64,000 nucleotides of DNA, from positions 36,076 through 100,075 of the forward strand of contig NZ_KB714629.1 of NCBI RefSeq assembly GCF_000349565.1, written 5' to 3'. The position numbers and the translations under genes are program-made. Below are positions 24,072 to 36,347 of the stretch, one piece after another (position 1 is the first letter of the stretch; each line of letters begins with the position of its first letter). The notes under the pieces are model-generated. The model was given only the letters and a program-made list of their open reading frames with translations. It was not told the DNA's origin and did not search any database. The stretch comes from Curtobacterium flaccumfaciens UCD-AKU. Its GTDB lineage: Bacteria > Actinomycetota > Actinomycetes > Actinomycetales > Microbacteriaceae.

Positions 24072-25022
24072 ATGGGGCGAACCACCTGGACCGATGTACC
24101 GACGACGCTGCGGCAGCAGGTGGAGGGGGTGCTGGGCGGGCCCGTCGTGACCGCCGAGTCGCAGGCGAGCGGGTGGTCCCCCGGCAGCGCCGACCGCGTG
24201 ACGACCGGGGCCGGACGACGCGCCTTCGTGAAGACGGTGTCGCGCTCGCGCAACGAAGCGGCCTTCGAGCTGCACCGGCGCGAGGCCACGGTCATGGCGC
24301 AGCTGCCGACCACCGTGCAGGCGCCGCGACTGCTCGACGCACTGCACACCACCGTCGACGGCGACGACTGGGTCGCGCTCGTGCTCGACGACGTCGCGGG
24401 ACAGCACCCGGGCAGCCACCTCGACGGTTCGGACACGACGGCCGTGCTCGACGCGCTCGACACCCTGCCGCTCGCGACCGGCGCCCTGGCGGCACTCCCC
24501 CGCATCGCCGAGGACCTGCGCGGCGAGTTCGGGGCCTGGGACCGGATGCTGACCGACGACGCGACCGCCGCCCGCGTCGCCGAGGTCGTGCCGCCGCACG
24601 TGCTCGACGCCGGCCCCGCGATCGCCCGTGCGGCATCGCAGGCGGCCGCGCTCGTCGACGGCGAGCACCTCGTGCACGCCGACTGCCGAGCGGACAACCT
24701 GCTCGTCGACGGCGGCGGGCTCGTCTGGGTGGTCGACTGGCCCTGGGCGAGCGTGGGTGCGCACTGGCTTGACCCACTGACCTACCTGCTCGACACCCTC
24801 GTGCGTGGTGAGGACGCCGACGTCGAGCACCACCTCGCCACGCACCCGGTGTTCGCCGAGGTTCCGGCCGACACGATCGACGCCGTGCTGGCCGGGCTCG
24901 CCGGGCTGTTCTTCGAGCACGCCCTGCCGCCGGCGCCACCGAACATGCCCACGATCCGCGACTTCCAGCGGCGCGAGGGCGTGGCGGCCGCCGAGTGGCT
25001 GCTCCGCCGCTGGGCCGACTGA
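24072..25022 (+). CDS. Phosphotransferase (APH/choline-kinase-like) family protein
   Basis: A 316-residue protein-kinase-fold phosphotransferase. The catalytic loop LVHADCRADNLLVD (HxDxxxxN, about 199) and the metal-binding VVDWPWAS (about 219) are clear. The family includes aminoglycoside, macrolide and small-metabolite kinases; the substrate cannot be told. It is divergent from a TetR-linked drug exporter, which is compatible with drug modification but does not prove it. Confidence 0.82.
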   Translation: MGRTTWTDVPTTLRQQVEGVLGGPVVTAESQASGWSPGSADRVTTGAGRRAFVKTVSRSRNEAAFELHRREATVMAQLPTTVQAPRLLDALHTTVDGDDWVALVLDDVAGQHPGSHLDGSDTTAVLDALDTLPLATGALAALPRIAEDLRGEFGAWDRMLTDDATAARVAEVVPPHVLDAGPAIARAASQAAALVDGEHLVHADCRADNLLVDGGGLVWVVDWPWASVGAHWLDPLTYLLDTLVRGEDADVEHHLATHPVFAEVPADTIDAVLAGLAGLFFEHALPPAPPNMPTIRDFQRREGVAAAEWLLRRWAD

Positions 25023-25094
25023 CGGCTCGTCCGCGGACGCCGGGGGACGCATCTGTCCAGGGAGCGCAGCGCGCCGGAGCGTACGGTCCACCGC

Positions 25095-25508
25095 ATGACT
25101 GACGAGCACCGCACCCCGCGCCCCGAAGACGACGCCGCGCGCCTCGGTCTCGTCGTCGTCGGCGAGGCAGCAGCCCTGCAGTCCGGCGACGAAGCGGCGT
25201 TGGACGCGAGCGAGCAGAACATCCGCGACACGATCGACGAGCTGGTCGACGAGCCCCTGACGCAGCGGCAGGAAGAGGTCGTCGAGCGACTCGCCGCGGC
25301 CGGTGGGACCCTGACCGCTGGGCTCAGCGGCGCCCTCGCCGCACAGAGCGGACGCAGCGTCGACGACGTGCTCGAGGGCGCCGCTCGCAGTGTCGTCTGG
25401 CAGCAGCGGCTGGCCGACCAGCGCGAGGACGCCGGGTCGCAGCAGCGTGAGGACGCCGGTGGGCAGCAGCGCGACCAACAGGACGAGAATGGGCGCGGCG
25501 AGGGCTGA
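25095..25508 (+). CDS. Hypothetical protein with Gln-rich tail
   Basis: A 137-residue hydrophilic protein. The first 100 residues look helical and acidic (SEQNIRDTIDELVDEP, QRQEEVVERLAAAGG). The C-terminus is a low-complexity repeat of QQREDAGG type. I do not recognise a family. It has no signal peptide or membrane segment. The frame is supported by its high-GC third positions and by the preceding gene ending 73 bp earlier. Confidence 0.6.
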   Translation: MTDEHRTPRPEDDAARLGLVVVGEAAALQSGDEAALDASEQNIRDTIDELVDEPLTQRQEEVVERLAAAGGTLTAGLSGALAAQSGRSVDDVLEGAARSVVWQQRLADQREDAGSQQREDAGGQQRDQQDENGRGEG

Positions 25509-25541
25509 CCCCCGACGCGCCCGCCGAACGGGTCCGCTCGG

Positions 25542-26999
25542 TTACTCGACTGGTTCGGCCTGCGGCGCCGCCTGCTCGCGCACGACGGCTCGGGCGGCTG
25601 CCTGCCCCGTCGTGGTGCTCTTCACGATGTCGCTCAGGGTGAACCCGGCGGTGGCACCGAGCAGCGCATCGACCTCGCTGAACTGGCTGACGACGCTCTT
25701 CGACAGTGCGCCGGCGCCGTCGGAGGACACCACGGTGAGCGTGTCGATGTTGCTCATCGGAGCAGCGAGCTCGCGGGCGATGCTCGGCAGTGTCTCGATC
25801 GCCTTGACCCGCAGGACGGCCTCGGAGTGCTGTGCGAGCGCGTCGGCCTGCGCCTTGGTCGCATCGGCCTCGGCCTGACCCTTCGCACGGATCGCGTCGG
25901 CGGCGGCTTCACCCTCGGCGCGTGAGGCGTCGGCGGCGAGCTTGCGGGCGTCCGCTTCGGCCTTCGCCTCGGCCGCGACGGCCTCGGCGGAGATCCGGCG
26001 GGCCTCGGCCTGGGCGCGTGCGGTCTCGACCTGGGCACCGGCAGCGGCTTCGGCCTCGACGCGGGTCTTGCGCGCCTGGGCCTCGGCGACGGCGGAGACC
26101 TCGGACTCGAGCTCGGCACGGCGCAGTTCGGCACGCTTCTGCGCGGTGATCTGCTCCTGCTCGACGACGCCCTGGGACGCACGCGCCTGGGCGAGCGGGC
26201 CGGCGGCAGCAGCTTCGGCAGAGGCGCGGTCGGCGTCGAGCTGCAGCGCGGCACGACGGATGGCCAGGGTGTTCTCGGCCTCGGCGATCGCCTGGTCGGC
26301 GGTCGCGCGCGCCTCTCGCGCTTCACGGTCGGCCTGGGCCTCGGCGTTCTCGGCCTCGAGTCGCACGCGTGCACGCTCGGCACGACCGAGGTCACTGATG
26401 TACTCGTTGCGGTCCGAGATGCCCTTGATCTCGAACGAGTCGACGTCGAGCCCCTGGCTGTGCAGGGCGTCCTTCGCGACGTCGAGCACGGCGACGGTGA
26501 GCTGGTCGCGCTTGCGGATGATGGTCGACACGTCGGTCGCACCGATTGAGGCGCGGAGCGAACCGGACAGGACCTCGCGCGCGAAGTCGTCGATCTTCTT
26601 CTCCTGCCCGAGGAACCGCTGCGCGGCAGCCCGGATCGAGGCGTCGGTCTCGCCGACCTTGACGAGCGCGACCGCTTCGACGTCGATGGTGACCCCTCGG
26701 GAGTCCTGCGCGTTGACGTTGATGTCGATCGCGCGCGAGCTGAGCGACAGCTTCGCGACCTTCTCGAAGAAGGGTCGGACGAGCACGCCGGCGCCGAGCA
26801 CGACCTTGATGCCGGACTCGACGGTCTCGGTGCCGTCGTCGTTCTTGACCTTGCGCGAGCGCTTGCCGGTGATGATGAGCGCTTCGTCGGCGCCGGCGTT
26901 GCGGTACACGACCTTGGCGTAGATCAGCGCGATCACGGCGAGGACGATGATCCCCACGATGACCAGCGGGATGGCTCCGAGCGCGAACAGGACGTCCAT
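25542..26999 (-). CDS. Flotillin-like SPFH/band 7 protein
   Basis: A 485-residue membrane-scaffold protein. One N-terminal membrane segment (about 5-27) leads into an SPFH domain (ADEALIITGKRSRKV near 37, VDVEAVALVKVG-like region near 100), then a long Ala/Glu-rich coiled coil (about 190-400) with repeated EAxAxA heptads, and a C-terminal domain. It should form oligomers in membrane microdomains. The ATG at 26999 is preceded by AAGGGGGG. It stands alone between an unknown gene and nadE. Confidence 0.9.
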   Translation of the reverse strand: MDVLFALGAIPLVIVGIIVLAVIALIYAKVVYRNAGADEALIITGKRSRKVKNDDGTETVESGIKVVLGAGVLVRPFFEKVAKLSLSSRAIDINVNAQDSRGVTIDVEAVALVKVGETDASIRAAAQRFLGQEKKIDDFAREVLSGSLRASIGATDVSTIIRKRDQLTVAVLDVAKDALHSQGLDVDSFEIKGISDRNEYISDLGRAERARVRLEAENAEAQADREAREARATADQAIAEAENTLAIRRAALQLDADRASAEAAAAGPLAQARASQGVVEQEQITAQKRAELRRAELESEVSAVAEAQARKTRVEAEAAAGAQVETARAQAEARRISAEAVAAEAKAEADARKLAADASRAEGEAAADAIRAKGQAEADATKAQADALAQHSEAVLRVKAIETLPSIARELAAPMSNIDTLTVVSSDGAGALSKSVVSQFSEVDALLGATAGFTLSDIVKSTTTGQAAARAVVREQAAPQAEPVE

Positions 27000-27119
27000 G
27001 TTTCCCCCCTTGCGGACCAGGTACCAGCCTGGATTCCGCATCTGTTGTTCCGTTGGCTCCCATCCTAGGAGCGCCGGCGGACAGCGGGGGGCGCGCAGGG
27101 AAGTGTCGGGGACGACAGA

Positions 27120-27159
27120 CGGGAGGCGCGGTGCAGGATCACCTGCACCGCGCCTCCCG
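27120..27159. terminator. Perfect 18-bp palindrome, GGAGGCsCG family (copy D)
   Basis: Arms CGGGAGGCGCGGTGCAGG (27120-27137) and complement (27142-27159) with loop ATCA, 18 bp past the stop of nadE. Acts as a plausible terminator. Confidence 0.65.
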
Positions 27160-27177
27160 GCCGTATCGCGTCAGCGC

Positions 27178-28008
27178 CTACGCGCCCGCACGCCACCAGT
27201 CGTCGAAGGGCGTCGCCGGCACCTGCCGCTTGTGCTCCGTCGCGCGGTAGCGCGACTCGATCGCCTCGGCGACCTCGATCGGCACGTCGTGCCCCTGCAG
27301 GTAGGCGTCGATCTCGGCGTAGGACAGCCCCAGGTTCGCCTCGTCGGTCTGCCCGGGCGTCTCGTCGAGCAGGTCCGCGGTGGGGGCCTTCTCGTACAGA
27401 CGGGCGGGTGCGCCGAGGTGCTCGAGCAGCTGCCGCCCCTGGCTCTTCGACAGCCCGGTGAGCGGGGTGAGGTCGACGCCGCCGTCACCGTACTTGGTGA
27501 AGAAGCCCGTGACGGCCTCGGCCGCGTGGTCCGTGCCGACCACCAGCAGGCCACGCTGCCCGGCGACCGCGTACTGGGCGACCATGCGCATGCGGGCCTT
27601 GACGTTGCCCTTCACGAAGTCGCTCAGCTCGACGCCGGAGGCCGCGGTGTCCTCGACGACCCCGTCGACCCCGTGCTCGATGTTCACGGTGATGCCCGGG
27701 TCGGCCGCGATGAACTGCAGGGCGAGCTGGGCGTCGTCCTCGTCGGCCTGCACCCGGTAGGGCATGCGGACGGTCGTGAACTCGGCCGGGTGCCCCTCGG
27801 CACGGAGCGACTCGACCGCGAGCTGGGTCAGGCGGCCGGCCAGGGTGGAGTCCTGCCCGCCGCTGATGGCGAGGAGGTAGCCTTTCGCCCCGGTCGTCAG
27901 CAGGTAGTCGCGCAGGAACCCGACACGACGGGCGACCTCCTGCTCCGGGTCGATGGTCGGCTGGACGTTGAGGTCCGCTGCGATGGCGGCTTGGAGTTCA
28001 CGCACCAC
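27178..28008 (-). CDS. nadE: Ammonia-dependent NAD synthetase
   Basis: A 276-residue cytosolic enzyme that converts deamido-NAD, ATP and ammonia to NAD. The ATP-pyrophosphatase loop [16 protein letters not shown] lies near residue 45. Other family blocks are [22 protein letters not shown] (about 155-176; several residues bind NaAD) and [13 protein letters not shown]. It lacks the nitrilase domain of glutamine-dependent forms, and its length equals E. coli NadE. Two tandem GTG codons (28008, 28005) are possible starts. Confidence 0.92.
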   Translation of the reverse strand: MVRELQAAIAADLNVQPTIDPEQEVARRVGFLRDYLLTTGAKGYLLAISGGQDSTLAGRLTQLAVESLRAEGHPAEFTTVRMPYRVQADEDDAQLALQFIAADPGITVNIEHGVDGVVEDTAASGVELSDFVKGNVKARMRMVAQYAVAGQRGLLVVGTDHAAEAVTGFFTKYGDGGVDLTPLTGLSKSQGRQLLEHLGAPARLYEKAPTADLLDETPGQTDEANLGLSYAEIDAYLQGHDVPIEVAEAIESRYRATEHKRQVPATPFDDWWRAGA

Positions 28009-28187
28009 CCCAGTATCACGCCGATCGGCCCGGATGGACCGGATCGATCGACAGTTCGATGCCACGCGATGGTGCTGTCGATCGCGCAGAGGTGTTGTTC
28101 GTCCCGATCGGGTTCCGCACCGCGCCGACGCCGCACTCGAGGCCACTCCCGTGGCGCACGCGGTCGCGCCGCGTGCGCTTCGTGCGC

Positions 28188-28226
28188 AGGAACGGTCGGG
28201 TGCGCGCCTGCGACCCGACCGTTCCT
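28188..28226. terminator. Hairpin terminator downstream of the CopC gene
   Basis: A perfect 14-bp stem (AGGAACGGTCGGGT and complement) with an 11-base loop, 25 bp past the stop of the CopC-domain gene. The rest of 28009-28187 shows no gene I can support. Confidence 0.65.
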
Positions 28227-28250
28227 GCTCACGAAGTGAGGTGCGCCGCG

Positions 28251-28862
28251 CTACGAGCTGCGCTCGGCGCTGCGCCCACGGCGCAGCAGCAGCACGACGA
28301 CAGCACCGGCCACCAGGACCGTGCCGGCGCCGAGGGCGACCCACACGCCGGGCGCGATGCCCGGTGACGACGACGGCGCTCCGTCGGACGCCCCGGTGGC
28401 CGTCGCGGTGGCGCTCGGTGTGGGCGCGGTGCTCGCCGTCGGGGTCGGAGCACCGGTCGCGCTCGGGGTCGGAACAGCAGCTGCAGCCCGGTAGTCGAAC
28501 GCGAGCGTGCCCTCGATCGGGTGGCCGTCCGGCGACACGTACCGCCAGAGCACCGTGTAGTTGCCCCGGTCGAGATCGACCGCGCGGCGCATGGTCGTGC
28601 CGGAGACGGTCACGTCACCCGTGGCGACGTCCGTGCCGGCAGCATCCGTCACCTGGATCCGGAGCCCGGCGTCGAGGCCGGCGAGCGGCGCCTCGGAGAA
28701 GGTCAGGTCGACGGTCTGCAGCGGTTCGGTGATGACCGCCCCGTCCGCCGGGGTACTGCTCGTCAGGGCCGAGTGGGCAGACGCGGGCTGGACGCCGACG
28801 AGCGTCAGCAGTCCCGCCGCGACGATCGCCAGTGCCGCCGCAGTGGTTCGGGCTGTACGCAT
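28251..28862 (-). CDS. CopC-domain copper-resistance-like protein, membrane-anchored
   Basis: A 203-residue exported protein. After a signal peptide ending near [11 protein letters not shown] the mature chain starts with the CopC N-terminal His (about 30) and has the family block [22 protein letters not shown] near 100. A Pro/Thr/Ser/Ala linker and a C-terminal membrane helix followed by [10 protein letters not shown] anchor it. CopC binds copper outside the membrane. No CopD is fused or adjacent, so an independent copper chaperone or sink role is possible. Confidence 0.88.
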   Translation of the reverse strand: MRTARTTAAALAIVAAGLLTLVGVQPASAHSALTSSTPADGAVITEPLQTVDLTFSEAPLAGLDAGLRIQVTDAAGTDVATGDVTVSGTTMRRAVDLDRGNYTVLWRYVSPDGHPIEGTLAFDYRAAAAVPTPSATGAPTPTASTAPTPSATATATGASDGAPSSSPGIAPGVWVALGAGTVLVAGAVVVLLLRRGRSAERSS

Positions 28863-28903
28863 GCGCAGACTCTACCGACGGTCGAGCGGCAATCCGCTGC
28901 GGG

Positions 28904-29071
28904 TCAGAGCTGCTCGCCGAGGAAGTCTGCGTACGTCGGCTCGTAGCGCGCGTCGCCGGCGCCGACGAGCTGGTGGCCGGTTCCTTCGAGGCGCTCGGCA
29001 ACGAGGGCGGCGAGTTCTTCCGGGGACCGGAGCCCGTGGCGGTGCCAGATGTTCTGCAAGTTGGCGGCCAT
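28904..29071 (-). CDS. Small hypothetical protein
   Basis: A 55-residue open frame starting MAANLQNIWHRHG and ending LGEQL, rich in charged residues and predicted helical. GAAGGG lies about 12 bases before the ATG. It is 41 bp upstream of the CopC gene on the same strand and could be co-transcribed. I do not recognise a family, and the reading frame is supported only by codon pattern. Confidence 0.45.
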   Translation of the reverse strand: MAANLQNIWHRHGLRSPEELAALVAERLEGTGHQLVGAGDARYEPTYADFLGEQL

Positions 29072-29244
29072 GATGACCAGCCCTTCGTCGAGATGATGCG
29101 CATCTCGGATCCGTCCGGGTCGACCCGCTGTGCCAGACCCCACAGATCGTGAGGAGCATCGTGACGACGAGTCCCTGATGACTGACCCGGTACCGCAACG
29201 ATACGGTCGCGTCCCACCGCCGTCGAGGCGGATGCGCTTCGCGG

Positions 29245-29298
29245 CTGACGACGGACGGGAGGCCCGGTGCCAGCCGGCACCGGGCCTCCAGTCGTCAG
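29245..29298. terminator. Palindrome, GGAGGCsCG family (copy E)
   Basis: Core GGAGGCCCGGTGCC-AGCC-GGCACCGGGCCTCC with outer arms CTGACGAC/GTCGTCAG, 31 bp past the argG stop. Its central 30 bp are identical to copy G at 61890, 32 kb away. Confidence 0.65.
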
Positions 29299-29329
29299 GG
29301 GGTCGCGCCCAGGGCGCGGGTCCGCTCGA

Positions 29330-32337
<3,008 letters not shown>

Positions 32338-32381
32338 TGCACCATGGTGCGGAGAGTCCTGCGACCGATGAAGGGAACGAG

Positions 32382-32834
32382 ATGACTGCCGAGGCCCTCG
32401 ACGTCCGGGCGGAACTCCGCGCGCTGATCGAGCACCGTTCCGTCGCGCTCGAGGCGATCGCGCAGATGACCGGCATCTCGGAGTCCACGCTCTCCGCGTA
32501 CCTGGCCGGGCCAGGGACCGAGCACCAGGGTCTGACCGCCCTCGGGACCGGGCTGACTCCCGACGAATCGCAGCGGCTCGCCGTCTTCGCAGCCATGCTG
32601 GCCGCGGCTTCGAGCGTGCCCGACGATGACCGCGTCCGGGGCATGCTCGAGGGTCTCACGCAGGTCTCCGGGCTGACGGTGGCGAACATCGCGTCGCTCA
32701 CCGGGATCGCGGAGTCCGACCTCGATGCGTTCTCGGAGGACCCGACCGGGGTGAGCGACGACGTGAAGTACGCGATCGCGACCCGGACCTCGTACCTCGT
32801 GAACGCCGTCAACCTCGCGACGTCGAGACACTGA
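32382..32834 (+). CDS. Protein with two tandem helix-turn-helix-like repeats
   Basis: A 150-residue cytosolic protein built of two similar halves: LEAIAQMTGISESTLSAYL (about 23-41) and VANIASLTGIAESDLDAFS (about 100-118). Each looks like an Xre-type helix-turn-helix. AAGGGAACGAG precedes the ATG. It follows the sigma/anti-sigma-like pair by 44 bp on the same strand and may belong to that unit. I do not recognise a named family. Confidence 0.7.
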   Translation: MTAEALDVRAELRALIEHRSVALEAIAQMTGISESTLSAYLAGPGTEHQGLTALGTGLTPDESQRLAVFAAMLAAASSVPDDDRVRGMLEGLTQVSGLTVANIASLTGIAESDLDAFSEDPTGVSDDVKYAIATRTSYLVNAVNLATSRH

Positions 32835-32874
32835 GCGACACCGACGCGCGGCAGGAACTCGAACCGCTTCGATC

Positions 32875-32949
32875 TGGTGCCCCTGGAGGGACTCGAACCC
32901 CCAACCGTTTCCTTAGGACGGAACTGCTCTTCCATTGAGCTACAGAGGC
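32875..32949 (-). tRNA. tRNA-Arg (anticodon CCT)
   Basis: Reading the minus strand from 32949, the acceptor GCCTCTG, D-arm GCTC ... GAGC, anticodon loop GTCCTAA, T-loop GGGTTCGAGTCCC and acceptor CAGGGGC-A with encoded CCA are all present. The anticodon CCT reads AGG. The base pair at the top of the anticodon stem is imperfect (G opposite A). Confidence 0.93.
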
Positions 32950-32962
32950 TGGCCCGTCCACT

Positions 32963-34066
32963 CTAGCGGCGGAAGGGCCCCAGGAACGCGTGCAGTTCGT
33001 CGACGAACAGGTCGGGCTGCTCGAACGGCGCGAAGTGCCCGCCGCGGTCGAGTTCGTGGTGGAACACGAGGTTCGTGGTCCGCTCGAGCCACTCGCGCGG
33101 CGCCCGCACCAGGTCGCCGGGGAAGATCGAGAACCCGGACGGCACCTCGACCCGTCGCTCCAGCTGCTCCGCAGGGATCGCGGCGTTCGCGTGGTACATC
33201 CGCATCGCCGAGCCGATCGTGGCGGTGGCCCAGTACTCGGTGAGCAGCGCCAGGACCTCGTCGCGCGTGTAGACCGACCACAGGTCGCCGTCGCAGTCGC
33301 TCCACGCCCGGAGCTTCTCGACGATCCAGGCGGCCAGCCCAGCGGGTGAGTCGTTCAGCCCGACCGCTGCGGTCTGCGGCTTCGTCCGGTGCAGCATCGC
33401 GTAGGCGCCCTCGGCGGTGCGCCAGCGGTCGGTCGCGGCGACGAACTCCCGTTCGGCGGCGGACAGCGTCGACGGGTCGAGCCCCGGCCAGGCGAGCCCG
33501 CCGTCGATGCGGTGCACGGCGACGACCCGGTCGGGGTGGTCGAGTGCCAGGTACCGGGCGACGTGTGTGCCGATGTCGCCACCGGAGACCGCGAACCGCT
33601 CGTACCCGAGATCCGTCATCAGTGTCGCCCACATGCCGGCCACCTGCCGGGCGTCGAGCACCTGCGGCGGCGCATCCGAGAAGCCGTACCCGGGCATGTC
33701 CGGCACGACGACGTCGTACCCGGCGTCGACGAGCATCGGCAGCACCTTCCGGTACCGCCAGCCGGAGTCCGGCCAGCCGTGCGCGAGCAGGACCGGCAGC
33801 GCGTCCGGCTGTGCGGCCCGGGCGTGCAGCAGGTGGATGCCGATGCCGTCCACGACGGCACGACGCGAGGGCAGCGCGGCGAGCGCGGCACGGTGCGCGT
33901 CGAAGTCGAAGCCGTCGGCCCAGTACTCGACGAGTGGCCGCAGGACGTCGTAGTCGGCACCGAGCGACCAGCCGACCCCGGCGGGTGCGTCCGGCCAGCG
34001 TGTGGCACGCAGCCGCGCGCGCAGGTCGTCGATGGTCGCGCCGTCGATGTGCGGTGTCTCGCCCAT
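32963..34066 (-). CDS. Epoxide hydrolase, EHN-domain alpha/beta hydrolase
   Basis: A 367-residue enzyme of the microsomal/juvenile-hormone-like epoxide hydrolase group. An N-terminal EHN domain (IDDLRARLRATRWPD, about 12-26) precedes the alpha/beta hydrolase fold with the oxyanion loop LLAHGWPDSGW (about 99), nucleophile Asp in VSGGDIGTHVA (about 172) and the catalytic His in RGGHFAPFEQP near the end. It adds water to epoxides in the cytosol. The substrate is unknown. It lies beside tRNA-Arg with no operon partner. Confidence 0.87.
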   Translation of the reverse strand: MGETPHIDGATIDDLRARLRATRWPDAPAGVGWSLGADYDVLRPLVEYWADGFDFDAHRAALAALPSRRAVVDGIGIHLLHARAAQPDALPVLLAHGWPDSGWRYRKVLPMLVDAGYDVVVPDMPGYGFSDAPPQVLDARQVAGMWATLMTDLGYERFAVSGGDIGTHVARYLALDHPDRVVAVHRIDGGLAWPGLDPSTLSAAEREFVAATDRWRTAEGAYAMLHRTKPQTAAVGLNDSPAGLAAWIVEKLRAWSDCDGDLWSVYTRDEVLALLTEYWATATIGSAMRMYHANAAIPAEQLERRVEVPSGFSIFPGDLVRAPREWLERTTNLVFHHELDRGGHFAPFEQPDLFVDELHAFLGPFRR

Positions 34067-34282
34067 GCGGCCGACGCTACGCGGCGCCACCGACGCAGAT
34101 CGGCGAGCGGGGACCGGAGCCGCTCCCCCTGGCGGACCGGCTGCATGTCCGCACAGGCCGTGACGAGCCTCCTGGCGGCGTTCACCTGGCGGACACCCGC
34201 GCATCGTCTGCCCGCCATGGGGTGCGTCGACGCTGGTCGGACCGCGCCGGTCCCGGCGTGGCGGCACGTACCCAGGAGTCCC

Positions 34283-34975
34283 ATGATCTCGCTCGTCTGC
34301 CTCGACATGGCAGGAACCACCGTCGACGACGGTGGCGTCGTGCTCGACGCCTTCCGCACCGCGCTCACCGACGTCGGCCTCGAGCGTGGGAGCGCCGAGC
34401 ACGACCACGCCGTGCAGTACGCCGTCGACACCATGGGCCAGTCGAAGATCGCCGTCTTCACGGAGCTCTTCGACGGGGACGGCGTCCGCGCCGCAGCGGC
34501 GAACACCGCGTTCGAACGCGCCTACGCACGCACCCTCGACCGGGGCGTGCGGCCGGTGGACGGTGCCGTCGAGACGCTCGTCGCACTCCGCGCCGCGGGT
34601 CGGCAGATCGCGCTGACCACCGGGTTCTCGCCCGCGACGCGTGACGCGGTGCTCGACCTGCTCGGCTGGCGGCCGCTGGTCGACCTCGCGCTCTCCCCTG
34701 CCGACGCCGGGCGCGGGCGCCCGTACCCGGACATGGTGCTCACCGCCGTGCTCCGGACCGGCACCGACGACGTCCGTGCCGTGGCGGTCGTCGGGGACAC
34801 CGTCGCCGACCTGCTCACCGGGCACCGCGCCGGCGCCTCCGTCGTGGCGGGCGTGCGGACCGGGACGCACCAGGACGCGGACTTCGCGACGGTCGAGCAC
34901 ACCCACGTCCTCGACTCGGTCGCCGAGCTGCCGTCGGTGCTCGCCGAGGTCGACGAGGCTGTGGCCGTGGTGTGA
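34283..34975 (+). CDS. Phosphonatase-like HAD hydrolase
   Basis: A 230-residue haloacid dehalogenase-fold phosphohydrolase. Motif I is LDMAGTTVDD (about 7-16, with the two Asp replaced as in phosphonatase-like proteins, D-M-A-G-T), motif II TTGFSPATRD near 113 and motif IV VVGDTVADL near 173. CAGGAGTCCC precedes the ATG. It is convergent with a FAD oxidoreductase of the type repeatedly found next to such hydrolases in phosphonate gene clusters, so it probably acts on a phosphonate-derived aldehyde or on a phosphate ester. Confidence 0.82.
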   Translation: MISLVCLDMAGTTVDDGGVVLDAFRTALTDVGLERGSAEHDHAVQYAVDTMGQSKIAVFTELFDGDGVRAAAANTAFERAYARTLDRGVRPVDGAVETLVALRAAGRQIALTTGFSPATRDAVLDLLGWRPLVDLALSPADAGRGRPYPDMVLTAVLRTGTDDVRAVAVVGDTVADLLTGHRAGASVVAGVRTGTHQDADFATVEHTHVLDSVAELPSVLAEVDEAVAVV

Positions 34976-35054
34976 CGACCGCGCCGGTGCCAGAGGCCGC
35001 CGGGGTCGCAGCGTTGGCCGGCCTGGTCGGCGGCTGCGCGACTGACGGTCCCCC

Positions 35055-36200
35055 TCAGCCGAGGACCGCCGGGGCGATGCCGAGGCCGGTCGTCATGCCG
35101 ATGCCCGTGGTGACCGTCACGACGTCGACGCCGGGCAGCGGCTGGTCGATGAGGAACTCCCGCCCCGGCGCCGAGGCGTAGACGCCCTGCCACCGGTCGA
35201 CCACGGAGACCGGCGCACCGAACAGGCGCTCGGTCTCGGTGACGAGCAGCCGGAAGCCGTCTTCGTCCTGGAACGGCGGTGCGTCGACCCCGCGCTCGTG
35301 GGTGTCGCCGACGATGATGCTGCCGTCCGGCGGTGACGTGTACATCTGGTTGAGGTCCCAGCGGATCCCCTCGGGCAGGTCGGCGGCGAGCCGGTCCCGC
35401 AGGGCTCCGGCGCCGGGCATCGCGGCGAACCCCGAGTAGCGCAGCAGCGACCACCCGGTCAGCAGTGGTGTGGCGAGCGGGAAGGCGAGGGGGATCGTCG
35501 CACGCAGCATGTGGAGCCGGCAGCGGACAAGGCCGATCGACTCGGCGAGCTCCGGGAAGAGCTGGTCGAGGTCGTGGTTCGTGCAGACGACGACCCTGGT
35601 CCCCTCGACGACGCCGCGACCGGTGCGGACGGCGCCGGCGGCGACCTCGAGCACGGGGGTGCGCCAGTGGAAGGTGACCCCCTGCTCGGCGAGCCAGCGC
35701 GCGATCGCGGGTGCTGCCTCCCGGGGGTCGACCTGCAGGTCGTGCGCCAGGTGCGCGCCGCCCAGGGCGGTGTCCGGGTCGACCGGCACGGCCGCGGCGA
35801 TCTCGGCCGCGTCGGCCAGCCGCACCTCCGTGCCCGAGTCGCGGTACTCCTCGAGCACCGCCATCTCCTCGGGGCGACGGGCGACGACGTGGGCACCGCG
35901 TTCCCGGGCCGTGAAGCCGGCGAGCTGCGCGAGTGTGAGCCAGCGGCGGCGTGCCTCCTGGGCGTACCCGGCTGCCTCGCCGGTCTGCGGGGTGACGCAG
36001 GCGTGGCCGAAGTTCCGGACGCTCGCCCCGACGACCGCACCCGCACGGTCGACCACCGCGACCCGGGCGCCCTGCCGGAGTGCCTCGTACGCCATGCCGA
36101 GTCCCACGATGCCCGCGCCGACCACGACGACGTCGTACCGTTCGGTCAGTGGCTGGTGGTCCGTCTCGGTGTCGAGTGCGGTGCGTGCGGAGCGGGGCAT
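35055..36200 (-). CDS. FAD-dependent oxidoreductase, phosphonate-associated (DAO/HpnW-like)
   Basis: A 381-residue amine-oxidase/DAO-fold flavoprotein. The FAD dinucleotide motif VVVGAGIVGLGMAYEAL lies near residues 24-40, with NFGHACVTPQTGEA near 63 and the C-terminal GIGMTTGLGIAP closing the FAD site. Proteins of this type occur beside phosphonatase-like hydrolases, as here (the convergent gene at 34283), and some oxidise N-alkylated aminoethylphosphonates. The ATG at 36200 has GAAAGG upstream. The exact substrate is inference. Confidence 0.83.
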   Translation of the reverse strand: MPRSARTALDTETDHQPLTERYDVVVVGAGIVGLGMAYEALRQGARVAVVDRAGAVVGASVRNFGHACVTPQTGEAAGYAQEARRRWLTLAQLAGFTARERGAHVVARRPEEMAVLEEYRDSGTEVRLADAAEIAAAVPVDPDTALGGAHLAHDLQVDPREAAPAIARWLAEQGVTFHWRTPVLEVAAGAVRTGRGVVEGTRVVVCTNHDLDQLFPELAESIGLVRCRLHMLRATIPLAFPLATPLLTGWSLLRYSGFAAMPGAGALRDRLAADLPEGIRWDLNQMYTSPPDGSIIVGDTHERGVDAPPFQDEDGFRLLVTETERLFGAPVSVVDRWQGVYASAPGREFLIDQPLPGVDVVTVTTGIGMTTGLGIAPAVLG

Positions 36201-36347
36201 GGAGACCTTTCGGGCAGTGCGGGACGCCGGTCCGGTGCGGACGTCGCAACTGTCGCAGGCAACCGGTGGGGCGGGGTTCCGTCCCGGTGCACACGGCGTG
36301 GACGGCAGGTGAAATCGATCGGCACCTGTCCGGACAGCCCGGCCGGG

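Noticed and set aside
32382-32834. Toxin-antitoxin antitoxin role for the double-HTH protein
   Set aside because: No small toxin-like partner gene is adjacent; the next features are a tRNA and an epoxide hydrolase.
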